A stretch of 64,000 bases of DNA from positions 1,054,001 to 1,118,000 of the forward strand of contig NZ_LT629741.1 in the NCBI RefSeq assembly GCF_900105135.1, given 5' to 3'. Below are positions 1 through 8,629 of this stretch, piece by piece (within the stretch, counting starts at the first letter, position 1; every line of letters begins with the position of its first letter). The notes below the pieces were generated by a model. It worked only from the letters and a program-made list of their open reading frames with translations, did not search any database and was not told the origin of the DNA. Source of the DNA: Gramella sp. MAR_2010_147 (lineage in GTDB: Bacteria; Bacteroidota; Bacteroidia; Flavobacteriales; Flavobacteriaceae). The translations under genes were made by a program, and so were the position numbers.

Positions 1-2
1 TC

Positions 3-86
3 CAGTTGGCAGGAAAAGTGCTTACCGATAAACAAAAAACCGATCTTGCAGATAGCTATAATAAAGAAATTAGAAAGAACAGGTAA
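3..86 (+). CDS. C-terminal end of an unidentified protein (partial)
   Basis: An open frame enters from the left edge and stops at TAA 84-86, giving 27 visible residues that are polar and end in a basic tail (KEIRKNR). The fragment is too short to assign to a family. A hairpin with a T-rich tail follows at 137-178, which fits the end of a rightward transcript. It could be a chance frame, but the stop-then-terminator arrangement favours a real gene end. Confidence 0.45.
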   Translation, partial: QLAGKVLTDKQKTDLADSYNKEIRKNR

Positions 87-136
87 CTAAAAGAGGCACC
101 ATAAAATTATTTTTAGAAGGTATTGCGAATGCAGTA

Positions 137-186
137 AAGCAATCTGTAAACTCAAATAAGAATACTTACAGATTGCTTCTTTTCTA
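137..186 (+). terminator. Rho-independent terminator after the partial left-edge gene
   Basis: A perfect 13-bp inverted repeat (137-149 with 166-178) is followed by a T/C-rich tail. It also lies just beyond the 3' end of the leftward ndh gene and may serve both directions. Confidence 0.7.
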
Positions 187-227
187 GCATTGACTAAAAA
201 ACCTAAAGTTTAAAACAGTCTCTTCTT

Positions 228-1535
228 TTAAACTTTATCCTTATCCATTTTCATGGTTTTCTTCTGACCTTTGAAAGGTCTAATGATCAACCTGGCTGCC
301 TTGTCAAAATTCACATAGTTGTATATCCAGTTGAAGAAGGTTACCGTTCTGTTTCTAAAGCCTACCAGAAACCAAAGGTGTACAAACATCCATACAAACC
401 AGGCGAAAAATCCTGAGAATTTCCACTTATGGAGATCTACCACGGCCCTGTTTCTTCCAACCGTAGCCATGGTTCCTTTGTCAAAATATTCAAATGGTTC
501 TAGCTTTTCCCCTCTTATTAGATGTTTGATGTTTTTAGCCAGATGTTTCCCTTGTTGAATTGCAGGTTGAGCAACCATTGGGTGACCTTTTGGAAATTTT
601 TCCGTTTTCATTAATGCAATATCCCCAACAGCGAAAATATTCTCGTAACCATTCACCTGATTAAACACATTTACCTCGTACCTATTGGCTTTTTCAACCA
701 GTGCAGAGGCATTAAGACCTTCTACCGGTGCTCCTGTTACTCCCGCAGACCATATAAAAGTTTCCGTTTTTATCGCAAGATCTGTATTGGTCTTTACCAA
801 ATGCCCATCGTAATTCTCAACCATTGTATTCAGGTGGATTTTTACGCCTAATTCTTCAAGCATTTCCTGGGCTTTTTTAGAGGCATGCTCACTCATAGGA
901 GGTAAAACCCTGTCTAGACCTTCAAGTAAATGGATATTCATCTCATTGGGATCCAGATCTGGATAATCTTTCGGGACTATGTGATTTCTCAGTTCAGCAA
1001 TAGCACCGCTAAGCTCTACCCCAGTAGGTCCTGCTCCGGCAAGAACAAAGTTAAGCAGGGCTTTTCTTTTCTCTGGATCCTCGGTAATAGTGGCCTGTTC
1101 GAGATTTTCAAGAATAAGACTTCTAATATTTAGTGCTTGTGGAACCGTTTTCATCCACATTCCATGCTCTTCAATACTATCGTTTCCGAAGAAATTAGTT
1201 TTTGAGCCAGTGGCTATAATTAAATAATCATAGATTAGATCGCCAATATTTGTGTGCACTGTATTCTTTTCGGCTGAAATAGATTCTACTTCTGCAAGCC
1301 TGAAATAACATTTTTTACTGGATCTGGTAATTTTTCTTAATGGGTAGGCGATAGAATCTGGTTCTAGTCCTGAAGTGGAAACCTGGTAAAGTAAAGGCTG
1401 AAAAGTATGGTAGTTATGCCTGTCCAGCATCACCATTTGCATGTCTTCTTTCAAGATCTTTCTGGCTAACGCCATTCCGGCAAAACCACCTCCTATAATT
1501 ACTACTCTGGGTAAGTCGGTTCTTGGGATGTTCAT
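228..1535 (-). CDS. ndh: Type II NADH:quinone oxidoreductase (NDH-2)
   Basis: A 435-residue single-subunit, non-proton-pumping NADH dehydrogenase that passes electrons from NADH through FAD to the quinone pool at the inner face of the membrane. The FAD-binding GGGFAG motif is at residues 15-20. A second dinucleotide fold (GAGPTGVEL) lies near 167-175 and a second FAD contact (FAVGD) near 301-305. The last 70 residues are aromatic and hydrophobic (HLWFLVGFRNR), matching the membrane-anchoring C-terminus of bacterial NDH-2. It is divergent from the sigma factor gene at 1662, with 126 bp between them. Family assignment is firm; the quinone used is not visible. Confidence 0.93.
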   Translation of the reverse strand: MNIPRTDLPRVVIIGGGFAGMALARKILKEDMQMVMLDRHNYHTFQPLLYQVSTSGLEPDSIAYPLRKITRSSKKCYFRLAEVESISAEKNTVHTNIGDLIYDYLIIATGSKTNFFGNDSIEEHGMWMKTVPQALNIRSLILENLEQATITEDPEKRKALLNFVLAGAGPTGVELSGAIAELRNHIVPKDYPDLDPNEMNIHLLEGLDRVLPPMSEHASKKAQEMLEELGVKIHLNTMVENYDGHLVKTNTDLAIKTETFIWSAGVTGAPVEGLNASALVEKANRYEVNVFNQVNGYENIFAVGDIALMKTEKFPKGHPMVAQPAIQQGKHLAKNIKHLIRGEKLEPFEYFDKGTMATVGRNRAVVDLHKWKFSGFFAWFVWMFVHLWFLVGFRNRTVTFFNWIYNYVNFDKAARLIIRPFKGQKKTMKMDKDKV

Positions 1536-1661
1536 AAATTTGGCTGGTTTTACCCAAATTTACTATTTATAGAAGTATTGAGGGATGGATTAACTTTAAA
1601 TTAAAGTTTTTTGTAACATAGCGAATAGTTTGACTACCTATTACGTGCTAACCAAGTTTTC

Positions 1662-2156
1662 GTGAACAAAGAATTAGAACATCAGTTTGTTACCAATCTG
1701 GAGCAACACCAGAATATTGCGCACAAGATCTGCCGTATCTATACAAATGATAAAGATTCACATAATGATCTTTTTCAGGAGATCACGATTCAATTATGGA
1801 AAGCTTATCCAAAGTTTAGAGGAGATTCCAAGTTTAGTACCTGGATGTACAGAGTTGCTCTTAACACGGCGATCACGCTTTACCGAAAGAAAAAACGAAA
1901 AATACGAACGCAAGATTATGATACGGTACATTTTAAGATCAAATCTGAAGAATATAACGATGAAGTTGAACAACATCTAAAACTGATGTATGATGCCATA
2001 AGGCAGTTGAATGATATTGATAAAGCCCTTGTTTTCTTATACCTGGAAGATAAGAATTATGCCGAAATCTCTGATACCCTTGGAATCACAGAAGTGAATG
2101 CAAGAGTGAAAATGAACAGGGTAAAAACCAAATTAAAAAACCTTATTAATCCTTGA
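1662..2156 (+). CDS. ECF-type RNA polymerase sigma factor
   Basis: A 164-residue sigma-70 family protein. Region 2 (DLFQEITIQLWKAYPKFRG, then FSTWMYRVALN) binds core polymerase and the -10 element. Region 4 near the C-terminus (YAEISDTLGITEVNARVKMNR) is the helix-turn-helix. There is no sigma 1.1 or sigma 3, so it is ECF class. The start is GTG at 1662; later in-frame ATGs would cut into region 2. It is followed after 6 bp by a membrane protein gene, so the pair is probably one transcript and the partner a candidate regulator of this sigma factor. The stimulus is unknown. Confidence 0.9.
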   Translation: MNKELEHQFVTNLEQHQNIAHKICRIYTNDKDSHNDLFQEITIQLWKAYPKFRGDSKFSTWMYRVALNTAITLYRKKKRKIRTQDYDTVHFKIKSEEYNDEVEQHLKLMYDAIRQLNDIDKALVFLYLEDKNYAEISDTLGITEVNARVKMNRVKTKLKNLINP

Positions 2157-2162
2157 TATGTT

Positions 2163-2801
2163 ATGGATGATTTAGATCTGTTAAAAAAGGATTGGAAAAA
2201 GCAGGAACAGAACCTGCCTCATCTTTCCTACGATGAAATTTATAAAATGACCTGGAAGAAGTCTTCTTCTATCGTTAAATGGATATTTATTATTAGTATT
2301 CTGGAATTTTTGCTAGGAGCTATCCTGAATATTGTGCTGGCCGATGATGAATACTGGCAGCAAATGGAAAAATATAATCTTACCGAATTTACCATTGGCG
2401 TTTATATTATCACCTACCTTATAACCTTTTATTTCATATTTAAATTTTATATAAACTACCGAAGAATATCTACTACCGATAGTGCTTCGAGACTTATGAA
2501 AAATATCCTGAAAACTCGCAAGACCGTTAAGTATTATATTGGTTTTATATTGATCTCCAGCGGGGTAGTTTTCCTGGTAACACTTTATTTGATGTTAAGA
2601 AATCATGCTTTAACCGCAGAGCCTACTACCACGAATATGGCTTTTGACACCAAACAATGGTTTATATTTATAGGTGGTACTTTACTGGTACTGGTGATCT
2701 TACTGGGTGTTATCTGGCTAATTTACAGGGTGATTTACGGAATTCTCCTTAGAAGACTCCTGAAAAATTATAAGGAACTGAAAAAGTTGGAAATGGAGTA
2801 A
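2163..2801 (+). CDS. Membrane protein paired with the ECF sigma factor (candidate anti-sigma partner)
   Basis: A 212-residue protein with a soluble N-terminus of about 38 residues (DLLKKDWKKQEQNLPHLSYDEIYKM) and four predicted membrane segments near 40-60, 76-95, 124-143 and 166-190. It starts 6 bp after the sigma factor stop. A cytoplasmic N-terminal segment followed by membrane helices, encoded right after an ECF sigma gene, is the usual layout of a membrane-bound anti-sigma factor. No ZAS zinc motif is present, so that role is inference from context only. Confidence 0.75.
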   Translation: MDDLDLLKKDWKKQEQNLPHLSYDEIYKMTWKKSSSIVKWIFIISILEFLLGAILNIVLADDEYWQQMEKYNLTEFTIGVYIITYLITFYFIFKFYINYRRISTTDSASRLMKNILKTRKTVKYYIGFILISSGVVFLVTLYLMLRNHALTAEPTTTNMAFDTKQWFIFIGGTLLVLVILLGVIWLIYRVIYGILLRRLLKNYKELKKLEME

Positions 2802-3005
2802 ATCGGAATGAGAAGTGGAAAAAATTAAATTCTCTGGTATAGAACTTCAGCCTTTATAAATTATAAAGCTTCAGGCCTAGCTCCTAACTTAAAATAAAAG
2901 TATCAGTTAGTTTATGCAGGACTGAGACTGTCCAGGGCTATTCTATAATAATTTAGGAAACGATTCAGGTTTTAAAGCTTTATACTTTTCGCTGATAGCT
3001 AAATT

Positions 3006-3809
3006 TTAATATCCCCAGCGTCGCTGTTCATTAAGATCTTCCATAGCGTCGATCTCTTCTTTAGGGATCACCTTTAAGAATGACGAATGTTGTTCTATGG
3101 CATATTCCAGTTTATGTACAATCTCTTCAATACTTTCATTCTCATAATCTATCTCCAGTGGTTCCTTGATCTGAAAAGTTTGCAAAATACCGCGCTTCTT
3201 TATTCGCAGGCCTTTTTTATCAAAAGATCTTCTAAAACCATCGATAACTATCGGAATTACTATTGGTTTATGATTTTTAATAATATGGGCAGTTCCTTTT
3301 CTAATAGGCTTGAAAGGCTTTGTAGTTCCCTGTGGAAATGTAATTACCCAGCCATCATTCAAAGCAACACCAATATTCTCGGTGTCATTAGGATTCACTT
3401 CCCTTTTCACCTCCTGCCCTTTAGCTCTCCAGGTACGTTCTACCGTCACAGCACCCGCATAGGCCATGATCCTGGTAAGTAAGCCAGCTTTCATGGTCTC
3501 TTTCGCAGCAACATAATAGATATTCATTTTTGGCTGCCAGATGTAACCTACATTTTTAATACTATCTACCCTGCCACTAAGACTGGCATTGAAAACATGA
3601 AACATCGCTGTAACATCAGCAAAATAAGTTTGATGATTAGAAACAAAAAGCACATTGGTATCGGGAAGATTTTTGATAATTTCAGAACCTTCAATTTGAA
3701 GTTCATTAAAGCCTCTGTATCTTCTATGCGTCAAAACTCCAAAAATGCGGATCAACCACTTCTTCAGTATAAGATAATGCCCGAATGGATTCTTTTTCAA
3801 TAATCCCAT
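3006..3809 (-). CDS. Lysophospholipid acyltransferase family protein (PlsC-like)
   Basis: A 267-residue acyltransferase of the PlsC/LPLAT superfamily, probably transferring an acyl chain onto a lysophospholipid or similar acceptor at the membrane. The catalytic motif reads NHQTYFAD, with five rather than the usual four residues between His and Asp. The phosphate-binding motif reads FPQGTTKPF in place of FPEGTR. A VIPIVIDGFRR block near residue 190 corresponds to motif IV. Both departures are noted under findings. Substrate is unknown. It stands alone between two gaps and is convergent with the sigma factor pair. Confidence 0.85.
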   Translation of the reverse strand: MGLLKKNPFGHYLILKKWLIRIFGVLTHRRYRGFNELQIEGSEIIKNLPDTNVLFVSNHQTYFADVTAMFHVFNASLSGRVDSIKNVGYIWQPKMNIYYVAAKETMKAGLLTRIMAYAGAVTVERTWRAKGQEVKREVNPNDTENIGVALNDGWVITFPQGTTKPFKPIRKGTAHIIKNHKPIVIPIVIDGFRRSFDKKGLRIKKRGILQTFQIKEPLEIDYENESIEEIVHKLEYAIEQHSSFLKVIPKEEIDAMEDLNEQRRWGY

Positions 3810-3887
3810 TGCCGATTGTTTTTTTATTTATCTGTCCTGTCTTCAGCTTTTATAGACCCGAAGGCAAATATAATAATATGCTTCAAA

Positions 3888-4526
3888 TTATATTTTTAAC
3901 AGCATCTCCCTTATTTCACTCAGCATCATCCCCGTAGCACCCCATACCACATGACCGTTTAGCTTGTAAGCAGGCACATCTATATTCGCGGCGTAAGAAG
4001 TGCTCAAATTCTCACTTATCACGTTACTTTCATCTAAAAATTCGCTGAGTTTCACTTCAAGTATCGCTTCTACCTCAGATTCCTGAGCCACCATTATAGG
4101 CGTCTTATCCATAATTCCCAGATATGGCTGAACCCAAAAATTGGAAGGTGGAATATATAATCTTGTAAGTTTCTTTAAAACTTTGATTTCAGTTCTGGGA
4201 ATTCCAATCTCTTCTTCTGTTTCCCTTAAAGCGGTATCTTCCAGGTTTCTATCTGAAAACTCTACCCTGCCTCCAGGAAAACCAACCTGATTAGAATGAA
4301 CTCCTTTATAGGTTTTTCGTAAGATCAATACAAGCCTGGTATTAGTATCATTCCCCGGGTAAAAAACTGCCATCACTCCGGCTTCCTGAGGATCTCTTTT
4401 AGACATATCTATCTTATCCAGTTCATTAATTCTAATAAGCGGAGCTAGTTTTCTATGCGCCTCTTCCCCTGGAAGCGGCATTTTTTTTAACTTTGAAATC
4501 CTGTTTTTAAAAATTTCGAATTCCAT
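3888..4526 (-). CDS. Nudix hydrolase, CoA pyrophosphatase-like (NudL type)
   Basis: A 212-residue Nudix protein. The Nudix box starts at GGRVEF and contains the RETEEEIGI metal-binding helix. It is preceded by LILRKTYKGVHSNQVGFPGG, which matches the extended motif of CoA-diphosphatases of the NudL/YeaB family. Those enzymes cleave CoA to 3',5'-ADP and phosphopantetheine. CoA specificity is inferred from the motif. Its ATG (complement of 4524-4526) overlaps the ATG of the divergent cyclophilin gene (4525-4527), so each promoter must lie inside the other gene. Confidence 0.88.
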   Translation of the reverse strand: MEFEIFKNRISKLKKMPLPGEEAHRKLAPLIRINELDKIDMSKRDPQEAGVMAVFYPGNDTNTRLVLILRKTYKGVHSNQVGFPGGRVEFSDRNLEDTALRETEEEIGIPRTEIKVLKKLTRLYIPPSNFWVQPYLGIMDKTPIMVAQESEVEAILEVKLSEFLDESNVISENLSTSYAANIDVPAYKLNGHVVWGATGMMLSEIREMLLKI

Positions 4527-5298
4527 GTTTAGAAATCTTTCTTTAATTTCAATTTTTTTATTTCTCTTTTTTGCAAGTTGTGAAGATAAGGAAACTTCAT
4601 CAGAAAAAACTAAGACAAAGACTGCAGAAGAACTTAAAGCGCAGCGACAAAAGGATTCTATTCAGCAAGCCAGAGATAGCATTTTTGAAATGCGAAAAAG
4701 GGAACTTGCTGAAGAAAATAAAAGAACGAAAATTGAAGACAATCCTATGTTCCCAATAGCGCAGGAACAGTTAATGCCCACGCTGACCGAATATGGAAAA
4801 AAGAATCCTGAAAATAAGGTAAGGATCAAGACTAAATTTGGAAATATAGATATCCAGCTCTATATGGATACCCCGTTACATAGAGCTAATTTTATCATGC
4901 TGGTTAAAAATGGATATTTCAATAATACATTCTTCCACAGGGTTGCGCCAGGCTTTGTGATACAGGGAGGAAATGCAGATAATCAACTTACAGCCAGAAG
5001 CCGTGGTGATGTGGGAAATTATCTAATCCCAAGTGAATTTGATGCAGGTCATAAACATACTTATGGAGCTTTTTCAGCAGCTAAATACGCCGAGCAGAAT
5101 GTAAGCAAAGCTTCTTCACCATTTGAGTTCTTCATTGTAATGGACAAAGGTGGTACTCCTCATTTAAATAACGATCATACGGTGTTTGGCAGGGTTATTC
5201 GTGGCATGAATGTCGCTGAAAAAATTGCTCAGGTTAAGACCGGTGATTCTGAATGGCCTATTGATAATGTTGAAATGGATATTGAAATTCTTAAATAA
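4525..5298 (+). CDS. Lipoprotein peptidyl-prolyl cis-trans isomerase (cyclophilin type)
   Basis: A 257-residue protein with a lipoprotein signal (hydrophobic stretch, then FFASC, Cys19). A charged helical linker of about 65 residues rich in K, E and R follows, then a cyclophilin domain from about residue 95. The cyclophilin active-site segment FFHRVAPGFVIQGG is intact, and the C-terminal part (HTVFGRVIRGMNVAEKI) fits the family. It is expected to act on proline bonds of proteins in the cell envelope. The start codon shares two bases with that of the divergent Nudix gene. Confidence 0.92.
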   Translation: MFRNLSLISIFLFLFFASCEDKETSSEKTKTKTAEELKAQRQKDSIQQARDSIFEMRKRELAEENKRTKIEDNPMFPIAQEQLMPTLTEYGKKNPENKVRIKTKFGNIDIQLYMDTPLHRANFIMLVKNGYFNNTFFHRVAPGFVIQGGNADNQLTARSRGDVGNYLIPSEFDAGHKHTYGAFSAAKYAEQNVSKASSPFEFFIVMDKGGTPHLNNDHTVFGRVIRGMNVAEKIAQVKTGDSEWPIDNVEMDIEILK

Positions 5299-6012
5299 TT
5301 ACTGCCTGGTAAAATAATTATAATCTTTGATCACTCGCTGAATAAATTCCATAGGGTTCTCATCAAACTGAACATCCATTAATTGCGCGACCTTTTCGCT
5401 AAGGGAAAGAATAATATGATGCTGCCCGCCTATTCTGGCATCATTATATAGGTTTTTAATTTCCTGAATATCATGATCACTTAAAACCGTTACCTGGGTA
5501 TACTTCGGTTGGTAGTCATCAGGAAGATCTATCCCAAGCGTATTATGAATACTTACTTTCTTTTTTTCAGAAATAACGGTAGTTCCCGCAGCAATATCGC
5601 CCAAACGCTGGCCTTTTCCGTTCAAAAGAATGCTTACAACAGCGATACCACCACTGGAAAGACTTATATCTATGATTCTTAATAACCACCTTACCAAATA
5701 ATTGGAGAACTGAGGTCTCGAGCCGTCTTTTTTTACCACTCTAATTTGTAGTAGTGCCTTCCCCGGAGACTGGCCATCCCAAAAAGTTTCCCAAAGTAGA
5801 TTATATAGAAATGGTGGTAAGCCCAGTACCAGATAATACATCATTTCACTGGTATTATCACCACTTATACCTGCCATTAACAGGGCAGCCAGAATTACAT
5901 ATAACACGATGATGGCCATATCTACTATGAAAGCAAGGATCCTGTCGCCTATTCCCGCTGCATTCTGTTCTATACTAATATTTTGAGCGGTTTCAATTTG
6001 AAAATTATCCAT
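5299..6012 (-). CDS. RDD family membrane protein
   Basis: A 237-residue protein with an RDD domain: a first segment with IGDRILAFIVDMAII, a second helix pair, and the typical WDGQSPGKALLQIRVV loop. The soluble C-terminal part after residue 150 has no recognised fold. The start codon lies 34 bp from the start of the divergent SpoIIM-like gene. This RDD gene next to SpoIIM, DUF4129, MoxR and DUF58 genes is a recurring Bacteroidota arrangement, so it probably works with that operon. Biochemical role unknown. Confidence 0.88.
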   Translation of the reverse strand: MDNFQIETAQNISIEQNAAGIGDRILAFIVDMAIIVLYVILAALLMAGISGDNTSEMMYYLVLGLPPFLYNLLWETFWDGQSPGKALLQIRVVKKDGSRPQFSNYLVRWLLRIIDISLSSGGIAVVSILLNGKGQRLGDIAAGTTVISEKKKVSIHNTLGIDLPDDYQPKYTQVTVLSDHDIQEIKNLYNDARIGGQHHIILSLSEKVAQLMDVQFDENPMEFIQRVIKDYNYFTRQ

Positions 6013-6046
6013 TAAATATGTTACTTTGATCTTTATTCAAAACACA

Positions 6047-7021
6047 ATGCGCGAGGCTGCTTTTGTAAGGCAAAATAAAGATAAATGGGTTAAGTACGAA
6101 AGGCTCCTGCAAAATAATAGGAATCTTTCTCCCGAGCGGCTTTCAAATATTTACGTAGAACTAAGTGACGATCTTAGCTACTCAAAAACCTTCTATCCAA
6201 AAAGCAATACAACCAGGTATCTCAATGGTTTGGCATCAGGAATTCATCAAAGGGTTTATAAGTCCAAAAAAGAATCTGGAAACAGATTTATTACTTTTTT
6301 TACGAAAGAATTTCCCTCCCAGTTTCATAAACATCAAAAGCAGTTATTATTAAGCTTTTTGATATTTACAGTGTTTTGTGTGGTTGGAGCCTACAGTTCT
6401 GCTACGGATGCGGCATTTGTAAGATCTATTATGGGTGACGCCTATGTGAACATGACGCTGGAAAATATTGAGAATAACGACCCGATGGCCGTGTATAAAA
6501 AAGCATCTGAAACAGATATGTTTCTGGGGATCACCATAAACAATATTAAAGTTTCTTTAATGGCATTCTCTCTTGGTGTGCTTGCAGGATTGGGAACTGT
6601 TTTCCTCTTAATGCAAAATGCGGTCATGCTGGGAAGTTTTCAGTTCTTCTTTTATGACAAAGGTTTGCTATGGGAGTCGGCAAGAACTATCTGGATACAT
6701 GGGACCATAGAAATTTCAGTTATTATTGTCGCCGGTTGCGCGGGACTTGTGGTAGGGAAAAGCATCTTATTTCCTGGAACTTATTCCAGGCTTAAGTCTT
6801 TCACTATGGGAATTAAAGACGGGTTAAAGATCGTGATAAGCACTATTCCATTTTTTATCATTGCTGGATTTCTCGAAGGTTTTGTTACAAGGATCACTTC
6901 GATGCCAGACTGGTTAGCGATATTGATCATTTTTACTTCTTTAGCATTGATATTGTTTTATTATGTTTACTACCCATTACATCTATTAAAAAAATCATCT
7001 AATGAATCAGGAATTTATTGA
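6047..7021 (+). CDS. Stage II sporulation protein M-like membrane protein (SpoIIM family)
   Basis: Read from ATG 6047 the product is 324 residues starting MREAAFVRQNKDKW, the usual beginning of this family; an upstream in-frame TTG at 6026 is less likely. A soluble N-terminus of about 90 residues precedes several membrane helices with the family's G-rich segments (SLGVLAGLGTVFLL). The organism does not appear to be a spore former; in Bacteroidota this gene regularly precedes the DUF4129-MoxR-DUF58 group. It overlaps the next gene by 20 bp, so it is the first gene of a tight operon. Confidence 0.88.
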   Translation: MREAAFVRQNKDKWVKYERLLQNNRNLSPERLSNIYVELSDDLSYSKTFYPKSNTTRYLNGLASGIHQRVYKSKKESGNRFITFFTKEFPSQFHKHQKQLLLSFLIFTVFCVVGAYSSATDAAFVRSIMGDAYVNMTLENIENNDPMAVYKKASETDMFLGITINNIKVSLMAFSLGVLAGLGTVFLLMQNAVMLGSFQFFFYDKGLLWESARTIWIHGTIEISVIIVAGCAGLVVGKSILFPGTYSRLKSFTMGIKDGLKIVISTIPFFIIAGFLEGFVTRITSMPDWLAILIIFTSLALILFYYVYYPLHLLKKSSNESGIY

Positions 7022-7865
7022 GTTTAAAAAGCAGCGGGAGCTGGGAGAAATATTGAGTATCACCTTTAAATTTCTTCGTGAAAACTATAAGGCTGCAGGT
7101 AAGATATTTTTAAAGCTGGTTGGCCCTGCTTTTATACTTTTAATCGCTGCGGTAACCTACTATGCCTGGTCTACCCTGGGAGTTACCTTTATTTCAGGTG
7201 CAGGACTCAATACCTCAGAATTTATTATTTCCGGAGGGCTTTTAATGCTGGCTTACCTTCTCTATATTACGTCGATGACGGGAACGGTGTATCACATCAT
7301 TCTATCTTATATCAATAATCGTGGAGCAATTATTTCTTCTGAAGTAGCCGCAGGTATGAAAAGTGACTTCGGAAAGATTTTACTGGTTACCGTGATTTCA
7401 TGGGTTCTTATTTTCGCCGGAACCATGCTTTTTATTATTCCGGGAATTTATGTAGCCATTCCTGTAAGCCTGGCAACAGCAATTTTAGTTTTCCGAAGAA
7501 ATGGCGCGATAGATAGTATCTCTGAATCATTTCAACTGGTCAAAGATCACTGGTGGAGCACTTTCGCAACACTTTTTTGTATTGGGGTCATCGTGTATTT
7601 AATAAGCCTGGTATTTCAACTGCCTGCGATCTTTTACTTCATGTTTAGAGCATTCGTCTCAGCAGCTGAAGGTAGCGCCTCTGGTAACTTACAAGATATG
7701 TTTGGAACGGGATATATTATTATAAACGTTATTACATCTATTCTTCAATATCTTATTTACAGTATTACCCCTATTGGAGTCGCATTTGTTTATTTCAACC
7801 TGAATGAAAAACAACATTATACCGGTACTTACGAAACAATTCAGAACCTGGGAAACAATCATTAG
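7002..7865 (+). CDS. Polytopic membrane protein of the SpoIIM-MoxR operon
   Basis: A 287-residue protein with a short soluble N-terminus (RELGEILSITFKFLRENY) and about six predicted membrane helices. The pattern resembles the membrane domain found in glycerophosphodiesterase-associated and DUF975-type proteins: amphipathic first helix, GTVYHIILSYINN loop, and FQLVKDHWWSTF segment. It overlaps the preceding gene by 20 bp and ends 2 bp before the next. The molecular role is unknown; the tight packing implies it is made together with the MoxR ATPase. Confidence 0.8.
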   Translation: MNQEFIEFKKQRELGEILSITFKFLRENYKAAGKIFLKLVGPAFILLIAAVTYYAWSTLGVTFISGAGLNTSEFIISGGLLMLAYLLYITSMTGTVYHIILSYINNRGAIISSEVAAGMKSDFGKILLVTVISWVLIFAGTMLFIIPGIYVAIPVSLATAILVFRRNGAIDSISESFQLVKDHWWSTFATLFCIGVIVYLISLVFQLPAIFYFMFRAFVSAAEGSASGNLQDMFGTGYIIINVITSILQYLIYSITPIGVAFVYFNLNEKQHYTGTYETIQNLGNNH

Positions 7866-7867
7866 TC

Positions 7868-8629
7868 TTGAAAAAGAGGTTTTTAATCATTCTTTTATTT
7901 TTATCCTTCGGAACCTTTTATCCACAGGATGCAGATTCCTTGACTGAGATCAGGGAAATACAATATGATAAAATCTCAAAACAGAGTCCTGTAGATCTCG
8001 ACGAAAAGAAAATCGAAGAGTATCAATCTGAAAAAGAGTTCAGTTATATAAATACAGTTGAAAAAGATACCTGGTGGACGCGGTTCAAAAAATGGATTAA
8101 TGCAAAATACAATCAGGTCATAAACTGGTTATTTGGAGATTATAAAGCAAATGGCATCATGGCTGCTATCATTGCAGTGATCCCAATATTATTGATCCTT
8201 ACACTACTTGGGCTTGTAGCCTGGCTATTTTCAAGATTAAATCCGGGAGGAAAAATTCTTCAGAAACCTAAAACCAGTGAGGTTTTTCTTTCTGAGGAAG
8301 AAGAGTTGGTCAAAAACGAAGATCTTCCGGCTCTAATGAAAGAAGCTATTCAAAAAGGGCAATTTAGGCTTGCGGTGCGTTATTATTATTTACAGGAATT
8401 ACGTAAACTGGACGAACTTGAGCTTATTCATTATGAATATCAAAAAACCAATAGGGATTATTCTAATGAGATAAAGAACCCAATAATAAAGGCACAATTT
8501 TCTAATATCACCAAGCTTTATGAGTTTATATGGTATGGAAGTTTTCAGGTTTCTGAATCAGATTTTAGACTAGCAGAAAAAGGATTTATTAGAATGGAAG
8601 ATTCTTTAAAAAATCTGAGCCATGAATAA
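7868..8629 (+). CDS. DUF4129-domain membrane protein
   Basis: A 253-residue protein starting at TTG 7868 with a signal peptide (MKKRFLIILLFLSFGTFYPQ). A periplasmic segment, a membrane helix near 95-120, and a C-terminal DUF4129 region follow (FRLAVRYYYLQELRKLDELELI near 160-185, then WYGSFQVSESDF). DUF4129 proteins are regular neighbours of MoxR/DUF58 and, in other phyla, of transglutaminase-like proteins. It overlaps the next gene by 8 bp. The TTG start is chosen because the signal peptide begins directly there. Confidence 0.85.
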   Translation: MKKRFLIILLFLSFGTFYPQDADSLTEIREIQYDKISKQSPVDLDEKKIEEYQSEKEFSYINTVEKDTWWTRFKKWINAKYNQVINWLFGDYKANGIMAAIIAVIPILLILTLLGLVAWLFSRLNPGGKILQKPKTSEVFLSEEEELVKNEDLPALMKEAIQKGQFRLAVRYYYLQELRKLDELELIHYEYQKTNRDYSNEIKNPIIKAQFSNITKLYEFIWYGSFQVSESDFRLAEKGFIRMEDSLKNLSHE

